A DNA stretch of 53,179 nt, taken from IMG/VR virus record IMGVR_UViG_3300032053_000105, positions 1 to 53,179 of that record, one strand, 5' to 3'. Position numbers and translations under genes: made by a program. Under the pieces are notes generated by a model, which was given only the letters and a program-made list of their open reading frames with translations, was not told where the DNA came from and ran no database searches. Numbering within the stretch: position 1 is the stretch's first letter; every line of letters starts with the position of its first letter. Source of the DNA: a virus. Shown piece after piece: positions 48,261 through 53,179 of this stretch.

Positions 48261-48461
48261 ATGGAAGTGATCTTAGTAAATATCGCCATTGCCATTCTCT
48301 GTTATGTAATGGCAGAACACAGAGGTCGTGAGAAATGGTTGGGTTTTGCTTCTGGGTTGTTATTTGGTTTATTTACGGTTATCTATTACTGGATTGTCGG
48401 AGATACACGAGAATTAAGGATTCAAAAGGCAAAAGAATTAGTAAAATTAATTAAGGAATAA
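48261..48461 (+). CDS. Small membrane protein
   Basis: This gene encodes 66 residues, with AAGGAATAGT upstream. Two hydrophobic stretches (VILVNIAIAILCYVMA and WLGFASGLLFGLFTVIYYWIVG) are joined by EHRGREK; the C-terminal tail is charged. No family recognised. Confidence 0.6.
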   Translation: MEVILVNIAIAILCYVMAEHRGREKWLGFASGLLFGLFTVIYYWIVGDTRELRIQKAKELVKLIKE

Positions 48462-48462
48462 T

Positions 48463-48552
48463 ATGGAATTGTGGGACTTTTTAGGTATCTACGGCGTAAT
48501 CGGTTTGACTTTTATGGCAGTTACGGGTTGGGTTTTATACCTAAAAAAATAA
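48463..48552 (+). CDS. Membrane microprotein
   Basis: This gene encodes 29 residues behind TTAAGGAATAAT. MELWDFLG is followed by a hydrophobic helix (VIGLTFMAVTGWVLYL) and KK. It is similar in design to the microproteins of the lysis region. Confidence 0.5.
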   Translation: MELWDFLGIYGVIGLTFMAVTGWVLYLKK

Positions 48553-48559
48553 TTAGTCA

Positions 48560-48596
48560 GGGTGGCACACCTCACATTAAGGGGCGAGTGCCACCC
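48560..48596 (+). promoter_or_regulatory. Intergenic hairpin
   Basis: GGGTGGCAC (48560-48568) pairs perfectly with GTGCCACCC (48588-48596) around a 19-base loop. There is no T-run. It comes 24 bases before the start at 48620 and could insulate or protect the downstream message. Confidence 0.65.
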
Positions 48597-48619
48597 AAGA
48601 CTAAATCAAAGGAGAGAAA

Positions 48620-48955
48620 ATGGGGATTTTCAAAAGATTTTGGGGGATGCCAGTTGAGGAAATATTGGATAATGGTAAAATTATTTGGAAAGTAATCATT
48701 GTCAGACCTTTTATTCGTAAAGATAAAGAACCGATGTTTGGTTTAAATTATAGATTATTAGATAAAGCAATTAACGCTAACGCAACCTTACAAGTTGAAT
48801 TTCAGGATAGAGATGTTATTTTAAGAATAAGTCCATTAGAGATTGTGGGTTATAAAGAAATACATAAAGAACCTTCGAAGTTATATCCAGGAACGACCTT
48901 TAACATATTTTTATACCCGATACCAAAAGACGAGATCGGGAATTTACCTCGATAG
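48620..48955 (+). CDS. Hypothetical protein
   Basis: This gene encodes 111 residues after AAAGGAGAGAAA. It is mixed alpha/beta (EEILDNGKIIWKVIIVRPFI, LQVEFQDRDVILRISPLEI), soluble, with no recognised motif. Its stop codon is inside the 5' arm of a strong hairpin at 48951. Confidence 0.65.
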   Translation: MGIFKRFWGMPVEEILDNGKIIWKVIIVRPFIRKDKEPMFGLNYRLLDKAINANATLQVEFQDRDVILRISPLEIVGYKEIHKEPSKLYPGTTFNIFLYPIPKDEIGNLPR

Positions 48956-49016
48956 CAGACGCCTTCTTGAGTTTGAGTCCCTCCTTTTTCTCAAGAAGTG
49001 GTACTTGTCTGCTATC
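48951..49016 (+). promoter_or_regulatory. Two-tier intergenic hairpin
   Basis: GATAGCAGAC (48951-48960) pairs perfectly with GTCTGCTATC (49007-49016); inside, CTTCTTGAG (48963-48971) pairs perfectly with CTCAAGAAG (48990-48998). The five T are in the loop, so it is not a normal terminator. The upstream stop codon is part of the stem. It precedes the HNH gene at 49049. Confidence 0.75.
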
Positions 49017-49048
49017 AGGGTGAGTTAAAGATAATTTACGAGGTTTAT

Positions 49049-49480
49049 ATGTCAAGAGGAATTTACAAACATAAACCGCTTTCAAGACAAGCTAAACTAA
49101 AACTAAGTCTCGCCCGTAAGGGTATAAAATTTTCGGAAGAACATATAAAAAAATTAAGTTTAGCTAATAAAAATCAAAAAAGACCATGGATGGTAGGAAA
49201 TAAAAATCCAAATTGGAAAGGCGGAATATCAAAATATCGTAGAACCGAACGTCAATTGATGATGATAACTATAAAGTATAAACGATGGCGTAGTGATGTT
49301 TTTCAACGAGATAATTGGACTTGCCAAACTTGTAATAATAGAGGTTGTCAATTAGAAGTACATCATATAAAATCTTGGAGAGATTTTCCAACATTGCGTT
49401 TTGACATTGATAATGGTGTTACGCTTTGTAAAGAATGTCATAAATTAACTGATAATTATGGTAATAGAAAACACAGTTAA
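49049..49480 (+). CDS. HNH homing-type endonuclease with NUMOD-like repeats
   Basis: This gene encodes 143 residues from the ATG at 49049, behind CGAGGTTTAT. Two NUMOD3-like DNA-binding repeats (KLSLARKGIKFSEEH; KLSLANKNQ then NPNWKGG) come before an HNH domain with CQTCNNRG, LEVHHIKSW and DNGVTLCKECH. These proteins cut DNA at a target lacking the gene and spread by repair. It is probably a selfish insertion after the hairpin at 48951. Confidence 0.85.
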   Translation: MSRGIYKHKPLSRQAKLKLSLARKGIKFSEEHIKKLSLANKNQKRPWMVGNKNPNWKGGISKYRRTERQLMMITIKYKRWRSDVFQRDNWTCQTCNNRGCQLEVHHIKSWRDFPTLRFDIDNGVTLCKECHKLTDNYGNRKHS

Positions 49481-49507
49481 AATTGGATTATCAAGGCAAG
49501 GAGATAA

Positions 49508-49654
49508 ATGGAAAAAGATTACAAAAAGAACCAAATTAAACACGATAAAGATTTTGTCACCTGTCCTAAATGTAAACAAAAATATTTTTATCCTTATATA
49601 GATTCAGTTCAAAAATGTAATTATTGTGGTTATGAGAAAAAGGCAGAGACTTGA
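49508..49654 (+). CDS. Small zinc-ribbon protein
   Basis: This gene encodes 48 residues behind AAGGAGATAA. VTCPKCKQKYFYP and KCNYCGYEKK form a classic two-knuckle zinc ribbon. It overlaps the HNH gene after it (TTGA). It may bind nucleic acid or work with the endonuclease. Confidence 0.6.
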   Translation: MEKDYKKNQIKHDKDFVTCPKCKQKYFYPYIDSVQKCNYCGYEKKAET

Positions 49655-49998
49655 AACTAAAATCATTAAGAAATAGAGCAGATAAAGCTTTTAAAGAAAA
49701 AGTATTAGAAATTAACAAGTATTATTGTGAGGTCTGCGGATCGGAAGCCTCAACTGCTCACCACTTCATTCCCCGCTCTCAAAGCAATGCTACGAGATAC
49801 TACCTGCCTAATGGAATAAGTATTTGCCAGAAATGCCACTTTCAGCATCATACCAAAGGCGATCCCTCAATCCACGCTGAACTTATCAAGCTGAAAGGCT
49901 GGGACTGGTATAACGATCTTCAGCTCAAACGCCAACAAATATGTAAAGTAAATAAGTCGTTTTATGAGAATATAATATCTAACTTTAAGGAGGAGTAA
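49651..49998 (+). CDS. HNH endonuclease-like protein
   Basis: This gene encodes 115 residues from TTG at 49651. YYCEVCGSEASTAHHFIPRS and NGISICQKCHFQHH are the HNH Cys/His motifs, with the catalytic HH pair. No separate DNA-binding repeat is present. It could be a homing enzyme or a packaging or recombination nuclease; HNH proteins often support terminase, but this one is far from it. Confidence 0.8.
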   Translation: MKLKSLRNRADKAFKEKVLEINKYYCEVCGSEASTAHHFIPRSQSNATRYYLPNGISICQKCHFQHHTKGDPSIHAELIKLKGWDWYNDLQLKRQQICKVNKSFYENIISNFKEE

Positions 49999-50052
49999 AG
50001 CGAATAAAGCAGTTTACGATATAAGTAATATTCACTAACAAGGAGTTTTTCT

Positions 50053-50634
50053 CTGTACAAACTTCTGTGGCTACTTGCCGCTTCTCTGATTCTCGCTATG
50101 AGCATTACCGATAAAGCTCAAAGTAGCCCCAAGACACACGAGGTTCGACTGACCCTCAACCAAAATGTCGTCCAAGTAATAGCAATTAAAAAACCGCATT
50201 TCAAACTGACCAAAGATCGTTATGTAATTCAAAGGAGCAATCTTGAAACTCCCTTCATTCGTCCCGAAAAGGATCAACCAGTTAAAAGACAATCGGCTGT
50301 CAAGGCTGGAGTGGTTTCTCATCGGTCTGTCACTCGGAGTTTCAGTTACTCTCATGGCAGTATTACTGAGTATGCTCGGACACTTGTAGTTGAGAGGTGG
50401 GGCGAATCAAACTGGTATGCTTTTTACCAAATAGTCAATCACGAATCTGGCTGGAATCCTTACGCTGTTAATAGAAGTTCGAAAGCGTGTGGTTTATTCC
50501 AAGCCCTGCCCTGCTCAAAGATGGGAGGGATGGGGATAACGAATCAGCTAAACTGGGGAATAGGTTACATTGCTGGGCGTTACGGATCGCCCAATCAAGC
50601 GTGGGCGTTCTGGCAAGCACATCGATGGTATTAA
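50053..50634 (+). CDS. Exported lytic transglycosylase-like protein (probable CTG start)
   Basis: Codons from CTG at 50053 read (M)YKLLWLLAASLILAMSITDKAQ, a good signal peptide, seven bases after AAGGAG (50040-50045). The first ATG, at 50098, would cut it off. The C-terminal domain has NHESGWNPYAVN (catalytic Glu), ACGLFQALP and WGIGYIAGRYGSPNQAWAFW, typical of lysozyme-fold transglycosylases. It should act on cell-wall glycan outside the membrane. Length is 193 residues with this start. Confidence 0.8.
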   Translation: MYKLLWLLAASLILAMSITDKAQSSPKTHEVRLTLNQNVVQVIAIKKPHFKLTKDRYVIQRSNLETPFIRPEKDQPVKRQSAVKAGVVSHRSVTRSFSYSHGSITEYARTLVVERWGESNWYAFYQIVNHESGWNPYAVNRSSKACGLFQALPCSKMGGMGITNQLNWGIGYIAGRYGSPNQAWAFWQAHRWY

Positions 50635-50653
50635 ATAATTTTAGGAGGATAAG

Positions 50654-51040
50654 ATGAAAAAGTGGTTACTTGTTCCGTTAGTGGCGTTAATGGCGTTGAT
50701 GTTTGCTGGTTGTTCAACAGATGCAGATGTCGCATCATACAACCTGTCAAGATCCGCCGATATGTTCGAGGTGAATAGACGGATAGTGTTTTATAACGGA
50801 ATCACAGGGGAATATATGCTGACAATAGAGGGGTATTGTTCTCTTGGCAATAATGACACTGACAGAAAAAGAACAGTCACCTGCAAGACTGGGGAAGATC
50901 AATACAAAAAGCATTTTCTGGGGCTGTCGGACAATGTTACATACTTTGCCGAGCAATTAGAGTCGAAAAATGTTAGTAAATATCATTATCGGGTTATTTT
51001 CAAACCTTCGACGATAATTCCTGATATAGATATAAAATAG
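50654..51040 (+). CDS. Phage lipoprotein
   Basis: This gene encodes 128 residues behind TTAGGAGGATAAG. The signal peptide ends in the lipobox MFAGC (residues 16-20), followed by STDADVASYNLSRSADMFE. The phrase NRRIVFYNGITGEYMLTIEG and YKKHFLGLSDNVTYFAEQLE look like a family I remember from unrelated phages. It should be anchored at a membrane; a role in blocking superinfection is plausible but not shown. Confidence 0.8.
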   Translation: MKKWLLVPLVALMALMFAGCSTDADVASYNLSRSADMFEVNRRIVFYNGITGEYMLTIEGYCSLGNNDTDRKRTVTCKTGEDQYKKHFLGLSDNVTYFAEQLESKNVSKYHYRVIFKPSTIIPDIDIK

Positions 51041-51057
51041 TTTAACAAAATAGAGTT

Positions 51058-51278
51058 GGGCGGCAGATCCACTTTATCCTCGTGTAGGAGTATGTGGAGT
51101 CGCTCAGGGCGGTGTGGAACAAATAAACAAAGCCCCGCCCCCTTCTGGCGGATAGAGACAAGCTGACGAACCGAAAGGTGGGGCTAACGCCCCTGCTCGG
51201 CTAAATCTCTATCCACCTGAGGGGCTTTCTGGCGGATAGATTGCGGGGGGTTTATCTTTTGCTCTTCACAATCTATCC
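51058..51278 (+). ncRNA. Predicted structured RNA, three domains
   Basis: This element fills most of the gap between 51040 and 51299. GGGCGG (51058-51063) can pair with CCGCCC (51135-51140); inside are TCCAC/GTGGA and TCCT/AGGA. GGATAGAGA (51150-51158) pairs with TCTCTATCC (51206-51214), enclosing ACC-GAAA-GGT and GGGG/CCCC hairpins. GGATAGATTG (51234-51243) pairs with CAATCTATCC (51269-51278). The last two stems share flanks (TTCTGGC before and CAC-TGAGGG after), so they are a duplicated unit. Confidence 0.65.
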
Positions 51279-51298
51279 ACTTGAGGGAAAGGAATATT

Positions 51299-51520
51299 AT
51301 GTCAGCTGATAATTACATTTACATTGATAAAAAGAATAAGGTTTGGGATTGTATTGCTTCTTGTGTATCTGATGATATTCGGGATCAGAAATCGTCTTTA
51401 TTGGGTAAGGCAAAAACCCTTGATGATGCAATGAAAATTGCCGAAGAATACGAGAAAGAATTAGAATCAGAGGGTTGTTATGTCGAGTATGGCATTACAA
51501 GAAAATTATGGTGTAAATAG
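51299..51520 (+). CDS. Small orphan protein
   Basis: This gene encodes 73 residues from the ATG at 51299, behind AAAGGAATATT, directly after the structured RNA. ADNYIYIDKKNKVWDCIAS and a later AKTLDDAMKIAEEYEKE helix suggest a small alpha/beta fold. Four cysteines are present. The function is unknown, though RNA control of it is possible. Confidence 0.6.
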   Translation: MSADNYIYIDKKNKVWDCIASCVSDDIRDQKSSLLGKAKTLDDAMKIAEEYEKELESEGCYVEYGITRKLWCK

Positions 51521-51557
51521 TCTCCAGCCTTGCGTTAAATTAAAACGGAAGGAATAT

Positions 51558-51665
51558 ATGAAAAAACAAAAGATTTTATACGCCACTGACAAAGCCGTTG
51601 AATGGGCGACTAAAATAGTTATTAAAAAATACAAATGGGATTTAATTGAATTGGCTAAATATTAA
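51558..51665 (+). CDS. Small basic orphan protein
   Basis: This gene encodes 35 residues behind GGAAGGAATAT. It is Lys-rich (MKKQKILYATDKAVEW; KIVIKKYKWDLIELAKY), probably one long helix. The function is unknown. Confidence 0.5.
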   Translation: MKKQKILYATDKAVEWATKIVIKKYKWDLIELAKY

Positions 51666-51674
51666 GGAGCTTAA

Positions 51675-51770
51675 ATGAAACAACTTGATGATATTGATAA
51701 AAAAATAGTTCGAAAATGGTATCAGGAACTTCAAGAAAAAAAAGAAATGTTAAAAAGGATTTTTAATTAA
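51675..51770 (+). CDS. Small helical orphan protein
   Basis: This gene encodes 31 residues after TTAAGGAGCTTAA. It is a single charged helix (IVRKWYQELQEKKEMLKRIF). The site and the regular spacing support translation. Confidence 0.45.
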   Translation: MKQLDDIDKKIVRKWYQELQEKKEMLKRIFN

Positions 51771-51779
51771 AGAGCTTAA

Positions 51780-51911
51780 ATGAACATCATTGAGAATTGT
51801 ATCTGTGGCCATTGTGGGCAAGAAGACGATCTCGGCAAAACGATCAATAATGAAGAAACTAATAATACTGATCAATATTGGTGTTTTGAATGTACAAAGG
51901 AGTCCAAATGA
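51780..51911 (+). CDS. Small zinc-finger-like protein
   Basis: This gene encodes 43 residues. CICGHCGQEDD and YWCFECTKE provide four or five cysteines in two knuckles. AAAGAGCTTAA, similar to the site of the previous gene, is upstream. It overlaps the next gene by ATGA. Confidence 0.55.
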   Translation: MNIIENCICGHCGQEDDLGKTINNEETNNTDQYWCFECTKESK

Positions 51912-52450
51912 AAAAGTTTAAACTGACAATCGGCTGTAAAACTAAAGCACAGTTATTAAAAGAATTAAAGAAAATCAATATTTCTGATTACGCAATGGAT
52001 ATGATTAAAAAAATTGATTTTCAAAAAGAGAAAGAAACATTAGAATTAGTAAGAATAAGTGTCAAAGAACTCGGATTTAATAATTTGGCAACTATTGAAG
52101 AAATCTACAAAAAAGCCAAAGAACAAGGATACGAACTTTGTCCGCCCGAGGTAGGGGTATATCAGAGACTAAAAGAGACAAAACAAACATCAGACGATCG
52201 GTATTTAATTGGAATGAAGACCATCGCTGACCGGAACGGCAACCCGGACGTTTTCGACCTCCGTCGCGATGCTGGGGGCTTGAGGCTCTGCCACTATTGG
52301 GCTGATCCAGACTACGAGTGGAGTCCTGACGATGAGTTTATGTTCCGTGTCCGCAAGTCCCAGACTCTTAAACCCTTAGACACTTTATCTCTGGAAATTT
52401 CTGAAATTAAAATAAATAATAAGGTTTATAGGAGAATTGATAATGCCTAA
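51908..52450 (+). CDS. Conserved hypothetical protein
   Basis: This gene encodes 180 residues from the ATG at 51908, behind AAAGGAGTCCA. The N-terminal 80 residues are helical and AT-rich. The middle, ELCPPEVGVYQRLK then YLIGMKTIADRNGNPDVFDL and WADPDYEWSPDDEFMFRVRK, resembles a family of uncharacterised proteins in diverse bacteria. Bases 52210-52370 are strikingly GC-rich against the rest, so the C-terminal half looks like a recent import. Confidence 0.65.
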   Translation: MKKFKLTIGCKTKAQLLKELKKINISDYAMDMIKKIDFQKEKETLELVRISVKELGFNNLATIEEIYKKAKEQGYELCPPEVGVYQRLKETKQTSDDRYLIGMKTIADRNGNPDVFDLRRDAGGLRLCHYWADPDYEWSPDDEFMFRVRKSQTLKPLDTLSLEISEIKINNKVYRRIDNA

Positions 52451-52871
52451 AACATTAACTAATGAACATCGTAAAAATATATCTTTGGGTCTTAAAAATT
52501 ATCATCAAGGTGGCAATGGTTACTTTGATTCCAATGGATATAGAAGAAGATTTGTTAATGAAAAAGAATATTATGAACATAGGTTAATTATGGAAAATTA
52601 TTTAGGAAGGAAATTATTATCTACGGAATGTGTACACCATATAAATTACGACAGGACAGATAATAAAATAGAGAATCTTCAATTAATGAGTAACAACGAA
52701 CATGCAAAAATGACTATAGGACCAAAGAAATATTACCCAGAGCCAAAAAAATGTAAGTCGTGTGACAAGGATTATAAATATAATAATAAATCGGGTATTA
52801 AACAGTTTAATCTTTCTAAATATTGTTCTAATAAATGTAAATATAATAGAAACAGATTGGTGGACAAATGA
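52443..52871 (+). CDS. HNH homing endonuclease with C-terminal zinc motif
   Basis: This gene encodes 142 residues from ATG at 52443, after AGGAGAATTGATA. LTNEHRKNISLGLKNYHQGG is NUMOD3-like. The HNH domain has EYYEHRLIMENYLGRKL, CVHHINYDRTDNKIENLQLMSNNEHAKM. The C-terminus has CKSCDK and YCSNKCKYNR, likely a zinc site. It overlaps the gene at both ends, so the insertion is well fitted into the operon. Confidence 0.85.
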   Translation: MPKTLTNEHRKNISLGLKNYHQGGNGYFDSNGYRRRFVNEKEYYEHRLIMENYLGRKLLSTECVHHINYDRTDNKIENLQLMSNNEHAKMTIGPKKYYPEPKKCKSCDKDYKYNNKSGIKQFNLSKYCSNKCKYNRNRLVDK

Positions 52872-53179
52872 ACGAAAAACAAACCGAAAAAGCTGAAGCA
52901 ATAGCCGATGATTTGAGGGAACACGGGATTTATCCGAAGGGTTCGATTCGAGATTGGATCGAAAGATTCCATAAAATCTCACCGATAATTGGAGATACTT
53001 ATGATTGTGAGAGCGAAAGTAAAATTATGTCTTTAATCACCCAACTTTTAGCCGAACAAAATGACAAACTGAACAAATACTGCGAAAAGAAAATAAACCA
53101 AGCCTACGCCGACGCTCAAGACGGAGCGGACGAGGCAACGCACAAAGCGATGGACGAGGAACTGGAAGCCCAAAAGCGG
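52868..53179 (+). CDS. Hypothetical protein, 5' part
   Basis: This gene begins at the ATG of 52868, coupled by ATGA to the HNH gene, and is open to the end of the window (104 residues). MNEKQTEKAEAIADDLREHG and SIRDWIERFHKISP are helical. The frame continues without break into base 1, giving a joined protein of 136 residues. The last 22 bases differ from the matching part at the left end. Confidence 0.7.
   Translation, partial: MNEKQTEKAEAIADDLREHGIYPKGSIRDWIERFHKISPIIGDTYDCESESKIMSLITQLLAEQNDKLNKYCEKKINQAYADAQDGADEATHKAMDEELEAQKR
53033..53157. repeat. Terminal direct repeat, right copy
   Basis: Identical to bases 1-125. The 22 bases that follow (53158-53179) do not match 126-147, although the encoded residues are similar. 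This is best explained by a circular assembly with variant reads at the end, or by a true duplication. Confidence 0.9.

Noticed and set aside
48471-48695. A 74-codon frame overlapping the microprotein and the hairpin
   Set aside because: It overlaps three better features and lacks a ribosome binding site; GGAGAG clearly leads the ATG at 48620 in another frame.

Overview
The window is almost certainly a bacteriophage genome, or most of one. It is a tailed siphovirus with an HK97-type head. It is AT-rich, uses the standard bacterial code with TGA as a stop, and its genes are led by Shine-Dalgarno sites. Every convincing gene lies on the + strand, tightly packed with frequent ATGA overlaps. The first 125 bases recur at 53033-53157, and the gene running off the right end continues in frame into the left end. 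The molecule is therefore probably circular in assembly or terminally redundant. The host cannot be named from the sequence.

Layout. (1) 0-2.8 kb: small, partly duplicated orphan genes, some carrying a repeated unit that encodes a C-terminus and supplies the next ribosome binding site. (2) 2.8-24.2 kb: a very large sugar and glycan modification island. It holds a short UDP-sugar dehydrogenase, an epimerase, two NodB-like deacetylases, about nine glycosyltransferase-like proteins, five or six methyltransferases (one FkbM-like), a radical SAM enzyme, a LicD-like protein next to a TagD-like cytidylyltransferase, and a TerC/DUF475-like membrane protein. It ends with a ParB-like protein and a putative base-modifying glycosyltransferase beside the terminase. 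(3) 24.2-43.3 kb: packaging and virion genes. These are TerS, TerL, a protease with a scaffold-like tail, major capsid, connectors, tail tube, tail chaperone with a probable -1 frameshift, tape measure, Dit, Tal, then an unusually placed portal-MuF fusion and a repeat-rich tail fibre. (4) 43.3-45.4 kb: lysis genes, including an M23 peptidase, several membrane microproteins, a Com-like zinc protein, a 16-residue cationic peptide and a holin. (5) 45.4-53.2 kb: promoters, structured RNAs, dozens of tiny genes, three HNH endonucleases, an exported transglycosylase and a lipoprotein.

Two points stand out. No DNA polymerase, primase, helicase, recombinase, integrase or phage repressor is recognisable, although the virion module looks complete. 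The window is also rich in apparent regulatory RNA: multibranched elements at 1857-1938, 28665-28747, 45085-45221, 45785-45888 and 51058-51278, and promoter-plus-hairpin leaders before the structural operons. Two Com-like zinc-ribbon proteins sit beside such hairpins, which suggests, as inference only, that much gene control is by RNA-binding proteins.
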